Positions 1 through 7,181 of a stretch of DNA of 64,000 bases are shown in pieces; position 1 is the first letter of the stretch; each line of letters opens with the position of its first letter. Made by a program: the position numbers and the translations under genes. Source of the stretch: Kushneria phosphatilytica (GTDB lineage Bacteria > Pseudomonadota > Gammaproteobacteria > Pseudomonadales > Halomonadaceae); NCBI RefSeq assembly GCF_008247605.1, contig NZ_CP043420.1, forward strand, positions 1,364,001 to 1,428,000, in the 5' to 3' direction. The notes under the pieces are model-generated. The model did no database searches. It was given only the letters and a program-made list of their open reading frames with translations, and had not been told where the DNA came from.

Positions 1-2
1 GA

Positions 3-1319
3 CACTGGATGCTGGCAATAGCGGGGGTCCGAGATCCTGACCTGCTCTACCGGCAGGGCATTGCGGTTTCAGCCGATGATCAGCGTCGTCAGGATGCCCG
101 TCAGTATCTTCAAAATACGCTGGATTGGTGGCCGGAAGAAGGCGTGTCAGCGGTGGCACGTTATTGGCAACCGGGACAGGCGCATCATCTCAATCAGCTG
201 GCCAGCGACGCCACCCATCATGCCCTGCCGGGCGTTACCACGCCCTTCGGGCGTCTTCCGAGGGAACTGCTGGACGGGCGGCGGCACCTTGCCGATTGTC
301 GTGACCATGCGGCGACCATTGTCATGGCGGAACGCTTCGGTTTTCAGCTTGCCATGCTTGAGGATGCAGAAGTGGGAGAGTCGGAGGCTCAGCTTGCACT
401 TCAGCGCTCCTTTGCCGGGGTATTAAGCCGCTTTTATGCCACTCCCGAGCGCTTGTTGCAGGCCTGGCTGGCCTGGGAGCAGGTATTGCCGGAAGCCCCG
501 GAAGAGTCGCTGGCTGATGACCTCGAATGGCATCTGAACGATCCCGGCAGTCTGTTTCACTGGCTGGAATACCTCACCGGCGAATGGCGGGAACCAGGAC
601 CGCGACCGACCCTGGAGCAGTTTACTGCGCTGTCACTGGCCGGGCCGCTCAATACCCCGAACTGGGGACTCCCCATGGAGCAGCATAATACCCAGCACGG
701 GGAGTTGCGCGACTGGCTCGATAGCCACTATGGCATAGCCAATGCAAGCGGGCTGCGTGAATTCCTCGACTTTTTGAGCGAAGCCGGTGATCGGCAGGAG
801 TATCAGATTACCTATGCACCCTATACGCTCAACCGCCCACGATTGCAGGAAGAGATTGCCATCATGGAAACCGGTCTATGCAGTGAAGAGGAGCAGGTAC
901 ACCTTGATCGCCTGCGCCGGGTACGTGATAACGATCAGCAGTGCAATGATCTGGATATGGCAGCGTGGGATATCGCTCAACTGGCTGATCTGAGTGCAGC
1001 AGGGCGTCAGCTGGGCTGGCTGGATGAAGCCAGCATGAACCTTTATCTCGAGCGGGCGCTGGCGTTGGCCGGTCAGCATTATGGTGACTGGACTTCTTAT
1101 GCGCGCGGGCTATACGCCGGTTACAGCTTTTTCATGATGGGCGTGCCCGAACGGCCCAGGTTTCTCGAAGAACTTGGCAATGCTCTGATGATGTGGCTCT
1201 GTGGTACCCCGCCACTGGCCGGCCCGTGGGCCAGTCTGGATTTTCCCGGCGCTTCTGCGAGGCACTGGCCGCCCTTGCATGTCGACGTGCTCAGTCAGGA
1301 CCGCAGCATCCTGCACTGA
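3..1319 (+). CDS. DUF1266 domain protein, 5' end possibly cut by window edge
   Basis: The reading frame is open to the left edge and the first ATG is at position 9, so the true start may lie outside the window. The 436 residues counted from that ATG carry a C-terminal region typical of DUF1266: an AAWDIAQLADL segment near residue 318, then a G-rich turn and a DWTSYARGLYAGYSFF segment near residue 360. This matches the conserved pattern of a tryptophan-aspartate helix followed by a 'W.xy..G...g..f' block. No signal peptide or membrane segment is visible. DUF1266 proteins have no established function; E. coli YbeU and YbeR are relatives. The next gene is 240 bases away and probably separately transcribed. 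Family assignment is moderately sure and function is unknown. Confidence 0.7.
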   Translation, partial: HWMLAIAGVRDPDLLYRQGIAVSADDQRRQDARQYLQNTLDWWPEEGVSAVARYWQPGQAHHLNQLASDATHHALPGVTTPFGRLPRELLDGRRHLADCRDHAATIVMAERFGFQLAMLEDAEVGESEAQLALQRSFAGVLSRFYATPERLLQAWLAWEQVLPEAPEESLADDLEWHLNDPGSLFHWLEYLTGEWREPGPRPTLEQFTALSLAGPLNTPNWGLPMEQHNTQHGELRDWLDSHYGIANASGLREFLDFLSEAGDRQEYQITYAPYTLNRPRLQEEIAIMETGLCSEEEQVHLDRLRRVRDNDQQCNDLDMAAWDIAQLADLSAAGRQLGWLDEASMNLYLERALALAGQHYGDWTSYARGLYAGYSFFMMGVPERPRFLEELGNALMMWLCGTPPLAGPWASLDFPGASARHWPPLHVDVLSQDRSILH

Positions 1320-1438
1320 TGACCCGCTGCCGCGCCTTTTGGGCAAAAAGACTCGAATGATCTACCGGAAAAGTATGAGTCCAATGACTGAGATGTGCGG
1401 CAGAACATTAAAAAACACCGTTGTTTTTCATTAGGTAT

Positions 1439-1450
1439 CGCCAATTGGCG
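1439..1450. promoter_or_regulatory. 12-bp perfect palindrome upstream of the NlpC/P60 gene
   Basis: CGCCAATTGGCG is a perfect palindrome lying 114 bases before the start of the downstream lipoprotein gene. It could be an operator half-site pair. No regulator can be named from sequence alone. Confidence 0.3.
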
Positions 1451-1563
1451 CGATAGTCTTTATGATTCGCTCGGCGTAGCCGACGACAGGGCGTCGGGCG
1501 CAGCACACGGTGAATAAGGACCATGGCCAATCTGACGGCCGGGTCGATAAAAAGGGTCACACC

Positions 1564-2178
1564 ATGTATTACCCGCTTCTGCGCAGACTGGCGTTGAGCA
1601 GTCTTGTGCTGCTGATGCTGGCTGGTTGTGCGGCACAGAATACAGCGCCTGGCAAGGTGGATGAAGCGGCGGCGCTGGCGATCAAGCCGACTGGTCTGAT
1701 GCAGCCACAGACGCGTCGGCAGCCTGGCAAGCGACTGCGCTCATCACTTGAAAACTTCATGCGGTCGGTTTCGCTGGCTGATATTCGCGAAACCCTGCTC
1801 AGCGAAGCTGATGCCTGGACGGGCACGCCCTACCGCTACGGGGGTGAGACTCGCTCCGGGATCGACTGTTCGGCCCTGGTGCAGCGTATCTACCGGGACA
1901 GTTTTGATATCAGTCTGCCTCGTACGACCGCAGGTCAGGTGCTTGAAGGACAGCGGATCGAGCGCAAGGAACTCCAGCCGGGTGATCTGATTTTCTTCCG
2001 ACCCTCCAGTGTTGGTCGTCACGTTGGCATCTATGTCGATAATGGCTTGTTCCTGCACGCCTCGAGTTCATCAGGCGTTAGACTGTCGCGGCTGGATAAC
2101 CCTTACTGGGTCAGCCACTATTGGCAGGCACGGCGACCCGAAGCGGCTCAGCTTCTGGTGATGCGTACCACGCCGTGA
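1564..2178 (+). CDS. NlpC/P60 family cell-wall endopeptidase lipoprotein
   Basis: A 204-residue lipoprotein. I chose the ATG at 1564 rather than the in-frame GTG at 1510 because it starts a clean type II signal peptide (MYYPLLRR, then a hydrophobic run) ending in the lipobox LAGC, with acylated Cys22. The C-terminal half is an NlpC/P60 domain: the catalytic Cys is Cys102 in GIDCSALVQ, and the histidines are His153 in GRHVGIY and His165 in FLHASS. Family members such as MepS/Spr and NlpC cleave peptide cross-links of murein in the periplasm. The lipobox lacks Asp at +2 (it has Ala), so outer-membrane sorting is expected. Which of the E. coli paralogues it matches is not clear. Confidence 0.9.
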   Translation: MYYPLLRRLALSSLVLLMLAGCAAQNTAPGKVDEAAALAIKPTGLMQPQTRRQPGKRLRSSLENFMRSVSLADIRETLLSEADAWTGTPYRYGGETRSGIDCSALVQRIYRDSFDISLPRTTAGQVLEGQRIERKELQPGDLIFFRPSSVGRHVGIYVDNGLFLHASSSSGVRLSRLDNPYWVSHYWQARRPEAAQLLVMRTTP

Positions 2179-2251
2179 CATTCTGAAGGCGGTCTATCAT
2201 GACCGTGATGTCTGCAGCTCAGCCATTTCATGGCATTATGCTCCCCTGTTC

Positions 2252-2284
2252 GGTGACGCGGCGGTAAGTCTCCGCAGCGTCACC
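2252..2284 (+). terminator. Strong hairpin between the NlpC/P60 and MFS genes
   Basis: GGTGACGC (2252-2259) pairs with GCGTCACC (2277-2284), and inside it GCGG pairs with CCGC around a 7-base loop, with one mismatch between the two helices. It sits 12 bases before the Shine-Dalgarno of the MFS gene. The following bases are only weakly T-rich, so it may be a poor terminator for the upstream gene or a leader structure for the transporter. Confidence 0.45.
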
Positions 2285-2306
2285 CTTGATTTGACAGGGA
2301 GGTCTC

Positions 2307-3506
2307 TTGAGCATCGAACCCCGCACGCCCTTGTGGTGGCGAGCAACCCTGGCGCTGAGCCTCGGTTCCTTTCTGATCTTTGTCAATCTCTACGCCATTC
2401 AGCCCCTCATGCCACGGGTCGGGGAAGAGCTGGCGCTGTCATCCCTTCAGGCCAGCTGGCTATTGTCCGTTTCCACTCTGACCCTGGCGTTGGCACTGCT
2501 GATTTTCGGGCCGCTATCGGATGCCATAGGACGTCGTGCTCTGATGTTGATTACCATGGCGCTGGCGACAGTCTGCACGCTGATGATCTCCCTGGCGCCC
2601 GGTTATGCGAGTCTGCTGGCATTACGTGCCTTGCAGGGGTTTCTGCTTGGCGGCTTACCTGCTGTCGCCGTGGCCTGGATGGGAGATGAATTTACCCGGC
2701 CGGCACTGACCATGGCGGTCGGGCTTTATATCAGTGGCAATTCACTGGGGGGCATCAGTGGTCGGGTCATCGGCGGCGCTGTTGGTGGCGTTTGGGGATG
2801 GCGGACCAGTTTTGTGGTCGTCGGCCTGCTCAGCATCGTGGCATGGCTGGTCTTTTACTGGCTATTGCCACGCCAGCAATCCTTCGTTCCTCAGAGCCTG
2901 AATCTGAAGCGAATGGGGGGCGATTTGAAAGGCCATCTGCGTAATCGAATGTTGCTGGGTGCCTACCTGATTGGTGGATTGAACTTTTTCATTTTCGTCA
3001 ATCTTTACAGCTACATTACCTTCCGCCTTTCGGCGCCGCCTTTCGGGCTGGCTACCCAATGGCTGGGACTGCTGTTTCTGACTTATCTTGGCGGGACCAT
3101 TGGCTCGGCATTTTCCGGACGACTGACGGGACGTCTTTCTCAGCCAGCGGTGATGATGGCGGGAATTGTACTGTTGATGATCGGTACCCTGATCACACTC
3201 TCTTCATCGATTATCTTCATCATAATGGGGCTGTGCTGCAATGCCTTCGGATTCTTCATGTGCCATTCGATGGCTTCCAGCTGGGTAGGGCGGCAGGCGG
3301 TTGGTGCCCGGGCCAGTGCTTCATCACTCTATCTGATGTTTTACTATCTCGGTGCCAGCCTGGGAGGCTTCTACCTCGAACCCTTCTGGCGGATGGCCAA
3401 TTGGCCCGGGGTGGTCGCGGCAGCGCTGATTGTATTGTGTATCACACTGTGCCTGGCTGCCTTGTTGCGCCGTCTGGAGCGCCGTCAGCTGATGCAGCAG
3501 GAGTAA
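2307..3506 (+). CDS. MFS transporter, YnfM-like
   Basis: A 399-residue polytopic membrane protein with about twelve hydrophobic segments. The start is a TTG, supported by the strong Shine-Dalgarno AGGGAGG 5 bases upstream; no better ATG precedes the first membrane helix. The loop after helix 2 carries the major facilitator signature GPLSDAIGRR, and NLYAIQPLMPRVGEEL in helix 1 is typical of the YnfM/arabinose-efflux-like subgroup. Such proteins are proton-driven exporters of the inner membrane. The substrate cannot be inferred. No adjacent gene suggests one; the gene is flanked by a hairpin upstream and a 170-base gap downstream. Confidence 0.88.
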   Translation: MSIEPRTPLWWRATLALSLGSFLIFVNLYAIQPLMPRVGEELALSSLQASWLLSVSTLTLALALLIFGPLSDAIGRRALMLITMALATVCTLMISLAPGYASLLALRALQGFLLGGLPAVAVAWMGDEFTRPALTMAVGLYISGNSLGGISGRVIGGAVGGVWGWRTSFVVVGLLSIVAWLVFYWLLPRQQSFVPQSLNLKRMGGDLKGHLRNRMLLGAYLIGGLNFFIFVNLYSYITFRLSAPPFGLATQWLGLLFLTYLGGTIGSAFSGRLTGRLSQPAVMMAGIVLLMIGTLITLSSSIIFIIMGLCCNAFGFFMCHSMASSWVGRQAVGARASASSLYLMFYYLGASLGGFYLEPFWRMANWPGVVAAALIVLCITLCLAALLRRLERRQLMQQE

Positions 3507-3677
3507 GCGGACAGCGTTTGGTTCAGGATGCTTTGGCGATGGCGCCAATCGGCTTCTGATAAGCTCGGCTATCGTGGGTGAGAAGATCAATTGCCCGCAT
3601 TTGGGGTGGCTCTATAACGAGGACATAAGGGGCCGAGTACTTTAGAATGTCAGTAACATGATGTTACCGAGGTGCTG

Positions 3678-4382
3678 ATGCTCGATCGCTGGCTAAGACG
3701 TGCTACCCAACCGCCACTTCGCTGGCTGGCGCGGCATTCGATCTACTGGCGGGTGACACCGCTGGGTGCTTCATTGACAGGGCTTGCACTGGCGGTCTTC
3801 GTCATGGTCATGCTGGTGCTGAATTATTACATGGCAGCACTGGCTGGATTGCTGCTGAACCGTTTCTTTGATGGACTTGATGGCGCGCTGGCACGTGCCA
3901 TGGGTGAGGACGAGACCGCGGGGCGTTTCCTTGATACCTGTCTCGATTCACTGTATCGCGTGTTGTTTCTGATCGGTTTTGCGTTGGCAGATCCTTCCCG
4001 CAATACATTGCCAGCGCTGATTCTGATGGCGACCAGCGGGGTGCTGGACATGGGCATTGCCCAGTTCGAGGCCCAGACCGGGCAGCGGCGAGGCGTGCTA
4101 CGTCACGCTCACTGGTCGTTGCGCCTGCTGGACATGATTACGCATGCTACCCCGCGCCTGCTGATACTGGTAGCGGCCTGCGTCTGGCCCGAGCGCTTTC
4201 CCGTGATTGTCTTGAGCTATGCAGGTATTCAGGGACCATTGATGCTGGCGCGGGTCATACTGGGTTATCGATGGCTCAGTCGGCAGGATCGCAAGCGTCA
4301 GCTTGATCGGGCCAGGCGCGTCAGGGTAGTGGCATCCCTGAAAGAGGGGGACTCCGGTTTTACAGTACCGCCATGGAGATAA
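3678..4382 (+). CDS. CDP-alcohol phosphatidyltransferase family protein
   Basis: A 234-residue membrane protein with the complete CDP-alcohol phosphotransferase motif D-x2-D-G-x2-A-R-x8-G-x3-D-x3-D: Asp65, Asp68, Ala-Arg at 72-73, Gly82, Asp86 and Asp90. These aspartates bind the two metal ions and activate the hydroxyl nucleophile. Several hydrophobic helices follow. Known members make phosphatidylglycerophosphate, phosphatidylserine or related lipids from CDP-diacylglycerol. This one is not near pgsA- or pss-type context, so the acceptor alcohol is unknown. I chose the ATG at 3678, with GAGG a few bases upstream, over an in-frame GTG at 3672. It ends just before a bidirectional terminator. 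Confidence 0.88.
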   Translation: MLDRWLRRATQPPLRWLARHSIYWRVTPLGASLTGLALAVFVMVMLVLNYYMAALAGLLLNRFFDGLDGALARAMGEDETAGRFLDTCLDSLYRVLFLIGFALADPSRNTLPALILMATSGVLDMGIAQFEAQTGQRRGVLRHAHWSLRLLDMITHATPRLLILVAACVWPERFPVIVLSYAGIQGPLMLARVILGYRWLSRQDRKRQLDRARRVRVVASLKEGDSGFTVPPWR

Positions 4383-4416
4383 GAGGCGGGAAGCGGTATA
4401 GCATTCAGGGAACATG

Positions 4417-4445
4417 AAAAAGGCGACCCTCGGGTCGCCTTTTTC
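4417..4445. terminator. Bidirectional rho-independent terminator
   Basis: AGGCGACCC pairs with GGGTCGCCT around a short loop, flanked by A5 on one side and T5 on the other. It can serve both converging genes, the CDP-alcohol transferase (+) and slyD (-). Confidence 0.85.
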
Positions 4446-4464
4446 GCAACAGCAGGCAGAACAA

Positions 4465-4953
4465 TCAGTGCTGCTGTTCGCCTTCGCCTTCGCCATGCAC
4501 ATGGCCGTGCTCGACTTCTTCGGCGCTGGCTTCACGCACTTCCTGGACGTTGACGTCAAAGTTGAGCGTTTCGCCGGCCAGAGGATGGTTGCCATCAACA
4601 GTGACAGTGTCACCTTCAACCTTGGTGACGGTGACCAGCAGCGGGCCGCCTTCGGTCTGCGCCTGGAACTGCATACCAGGCTGAATGTCTTCGACACCCT
4701 GGAAGGCATCGCGCGGGACGTCCTGAACCAGAGAAGGCTGAACTTCACCATAGCCTTCCGAAGGCTCGACGCGCGCCTTGACCTGATCACCGCTGTTGTG
4801 GCCGGCAAGTTCCTTTTCGAGGCCGGGGATGATGTTGCCCGAACCATGAAGGTAGGTCAGCGGTTCACGACCTTCGGAGCTGTCCAGAACCTCTCCGGCG
4901 TCGTTCGTCAGCGTGTAATGAAAAGCGACGACTGTGTTGTCGGCGATTTGCAT
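4465..4953 (-). CDS. slyD: FKBP-type peptidyl-prolyl isomerase, SlyD family
   Basis: A 162-residue cytoplasmic prolyl isomerase and chaperone. The start MQIADN at 4953 follows CAGGGGC; an upstream in-frame ATG would add 30 unrelated residues. The FKBP domain is split by an insert-in-flap domain (NHPLAG is the usual junction), and the FKBP motifs ESSEGREPL-like, GSGNIIPGLE and GYGE are visible. The C-terminus is a short His/Glu-rich tail (HGHVHGEGEGEQQH), a reduced form of the metal-binding tail that in E. coli SlyD helps load nickel into hydrogenases. No hydrogenase or urease genes are in view, so a general chaperone role is likeliest. Confidence 0.93.
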   Translation of the reverse strand: MQIADNTVVAFHYTLTNDAGEVLDSSEGREPLTYLHGSGNIIPGLEKELAGHNSGDQVKARVEPSEGYGEVQPSLVQDVPRDAFQGVEDIQPGMQFQAQTEGGPLLVTVTKVEGDTVTVDGNHPLAGETLNFDVNVQEVREASAEEVEHGHVHGEGEGEQQH

Positions 4954-4998
4954 GGTTAAGCCCCTGAGTCGTTGGTAAGGGTTTTGGGTGTTCACGGC

Positions 4999-5035
4999 GC
5001 ATATCGGGAGGCATATCGGCGAAATGAAGCCTCCC
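4999..5035 (-). promoter_or_regulatory. Direct repeat and inverted repeat upstream of slyD
   Basis: GCATATCGG occurs twice in tandem (4999-5007 and 5011-5019, a 12-base period). Overlapping it, GGGAGGC (5006-5012) is the perfect reverse complement of GCCTCCC (5029-5035). Both lie 46-82 bases upstream of the slyD start. They may be an operator or a leader hairpin; the regulator is unknown. Confidence 0.3.
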
Positions 5036-5209
5036 TGCGTCACGTTACCTTATTAGGTGGCACCTCATGACGGGATTTCAACCCGGGGCAGGTGAATTTT
5101 CCGCATTTCGGTACTCCGATGGTCGGTTGCATTCGTGCAGCCGCAAGGCCAACCCGCTAAAATGCTCCACGGTATTGTCATCGCTGCAAAATGTTCGGAG
5201 ATTTCGAGA

Positions 5210-5485
5210 ATGCTGACCCTGATCTGGCTGGTAGTGTTTGTCGTGGTGGCTGTTGCAGTCTGGGCGGACTGGAACAGCATGTTTTCAGGACCGCTGAGCC
5301 GACTTCTGCCAGAGGCTCTTCAGATCGACGAATATGATCGCTATGTCTGGAGTGTGGCGCTGGGGATTGTGATTGCGACCCTGGCAGTCAATCCGATCTC
5401 GACACTGATCACTCTGATCCTGCTGGCGATCATCGCTTTTCTGGTGCGCGCGCTGCTTCGCTTTGCGATGAAATTCGTGCACTGA
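5210..5485 (+). CDS. Small two-helix membrane protein, unknown function
   Basis: A 91-residue protein. I took the ATG at 5210 because GGAG stands 9 bases upstream and the product begins directly with a hydrophobic helix (MLTLIWLVVFVVVAVAVW). A soluble loop with SRLLPEALQIDEYDRYVW follows, then a second long hydrophobic stretch at about residues 48-80 and a basic end. It looks like an inner-membrane protein with both ends on the same side. I do not recognise a named family. It is divergent from slyD and is followed immediately by a strong terminator, so it is probably transcribed alone. Confidence 0.65.
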   Translation: MLTLIWLVVFVVVAVAVWADWNSMFSGPLSRLLPEALQIDEYDRYVWSVALGIVIATLAVNPISTLITLILLAIIAFLVRALLRFAMKFVH

Positions 5486-5530
5486 TCGCTGCCATTTTCG
5501 TGTCGGTCCTGGCAGGTCGACAGCTACTGT

Positions 5531-5568
5531 AAAAAAACCCCGCGTCGTTCATCGACGCGGGGTTTTTG
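5531..5568. terminator. Bidirectional rho-independent terminator
   Basis: CCCCGCGTCG pairs with CGACGCGGGG, with A7 on the left and T5 on the right. It lies between the small membrane gene (+) and putP (-), which converge here. Confidence 0.9.
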
Positions 5569-5608
5569 CTGGAAGAGGCATTTGCCCACCTGGAGCGGGA
5601 CGATGGAT

Positions 5609-7096
5609 TCAGCCCTGCTGTTGCTTGCCTACCTCATCAAAGTGTTGCTGCACCTGGGCAGAAGGCTCGCCGGTCAGCAGGCTGACGACCCAGATGGAGA
5701 TGTAGGAGAACACTACGCCCGGCACGATCTCGTAGAGATCGAACAGACCACCGGACAGCTGTGCCCAGACCACAACGGTGACACCGCCAACCACGATACC
5801 GGCCAGCGCCCCCCAACGGTTCATGCGTCTCCAGAATAGTGCCATTACAAGAGCCGGGCCGAAGGCTGCCCCGAAACCTGCCCAGGCGTAGGACACCAGA
5901 TCGAGCACGCTGGAGTTCGGGTTGAGGGCAAACAGATAGGCGATGATGGCAATCCCGACGACCGACAGGCGGCCCACCCAGACCAGTTCCTTTTGTGAGG
6001 CATTCTTGCGGAAGATGGCCTTGTAAAAGTCATCGGCCAGCGCAGAGGAGGACACCAGCAGCTGGGAGTCGGCGGTCGACATGACGGCGGCGAGAATGGC
6101 AGCCAGCAAGACGCCTGCTATCACCGGATGAAAGATGGCGTTGACCATGATCATGAAGATCTTTTCGCTATCCCCCAGGTCGCGCGGGATATATACCAGT
6201 CCCAGCAGGCCGATGGCCACGGCACAGAACAGTCCCAGCGCTGACCAGATGACGGCAATGCGACGGGCGACCGGAATATCGCGGTCACTGCGAATGGCGG
6301 CAAAGCGCGCCAGGATATGAGGCTGACCGAAGTAGCCCAGCCCCCAGGCCAGCGAACTGATGATGCCGATCAGGGTAAGCTTGTCCCCTGTCGAGGCGTC
6401 GCGGAACCACTCGAGCAATTGTGGATTCTCGGCCGTGATGCGCGAGGCCGCAACACCCACACCGCCCATATCGAACAGGGCGATGACCGGTACGATCAGC
6501 AGGGCCGCTGCCATCATCAACCCCTGGATCAGGTCGGTCCAGGAAACCGCCAGGAAGCCGCCGAAGAAGGTATAGGAAATGATGGCAATGGTGCCGACGG
6601 TGACTGCCACAGTGTAGTCGAGGCCGAAAACGGTATTGAACAGTTTGCCGCCGGCGACCAGCCCCGAACTGGTGTAGAACAGGAAGAACAGCAGAATGAA
6701 GACGGCTGAAATGACGCGCAGCAGGTGGGAGTGGTCCTCGAAGCGATGCTCGAAGAATTCCGGCAGGGTAAGCGAATCATTGGCAATGAAACTGTAGATA
6801 CGCAGTCGTCGAGCCGTGATCAGCCAGTTCAGCCAGGTACCGGCCAGCAGCCCGATCCCGATCCAGGCCGCGGAGAGTCCGCTGACGTAGGCAGCCCCCG
6901 GCAGACCCAGCAACAGCCAGCCCGACATATCCGAGGCCCCGGCAGAAATGGCCGATGTCCAGGGGCCCAGCGAGCGCCCGCCGAGAATGTAGTCCGAGAG
7001 ATCCGAGGTGCGGCGATAGGCATAGAGCCCGATACCCAGCATCAACAGCAGGTAAAGGGCAAAGGTGATGCCGATGAGAATATTGTTTTCGACCAT
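5609..7096 (-). CDS. putP: Sodium/proline symporter
   Basis: A 495-residue sodium:solute symporter (SSS family) with about thirteen membrane helices. Diagnostic stretches are YILGGRSLGPWTSAISAGASDMSGW in the first helices, FFGGFLAVSWTDLIQG, and LGYFGQPHILARFAAI, all characteristic of PutP. It imports L-proline with sodium across the inner membrane. The start is backed by AAGGA 6 bases upstream. It lies 85 bases downstream of putA on the same strand, so the two probably share transcription, which couples uptake and oxidation of proline. In halophiles this system also manages proline as a compatible solute (family knowledge). Confidence 0.96.
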   Translation of the reverse strand: MVENNILIGITFALYLLLMLGIGLYAYRRTSDLSDYILGGRSLGPWTSAISAGASDMSGWLLLGLPGAAYVSGLSAAWIGIGLLAGTWLNWLITARRLRIYSFIANDSLTLPEFFEHRFEDHSHLLRVISAVFILLFFLFYTSSGLVAGGKLFNTVFGLDYTVAVTVGTIAIISYTFFGGFLAVSWTDLIQGLMMAAALLIVPVIALFDMGGVGVAASRITAENPQLLEWFRDASTGDKLTLIGIISSLAWGLGYFGQPHILARFAAIRSDRDIPVARRIAVIWSALGLFCAVAIGLLGLVYIPRDLGDSEKIFMIMVNAIFHPVIAGVLLAAILAAVMSTADSQLLVSSSALADDFYKAIFRKNASQKELVWVGRLSVVGIAIIAYLFALNPNSSVLDLVSYAWAGFGAAFGPALVMALFWRRMNRWGALAGIVVGGVTVVVWAQLSGGLFDLYEIVPGVVFSYISIWVVSLLTGEPSAQVQQHFDEVGKQQQG

Positions 7097-7181
7097 TGTC
7101 GTTCCTTGCCATTGTTGTAACGCATGAAGTGATGTCGGGCATCACTCTGCGATCGACGGAATGCGGAGGGCCATACCCTCC

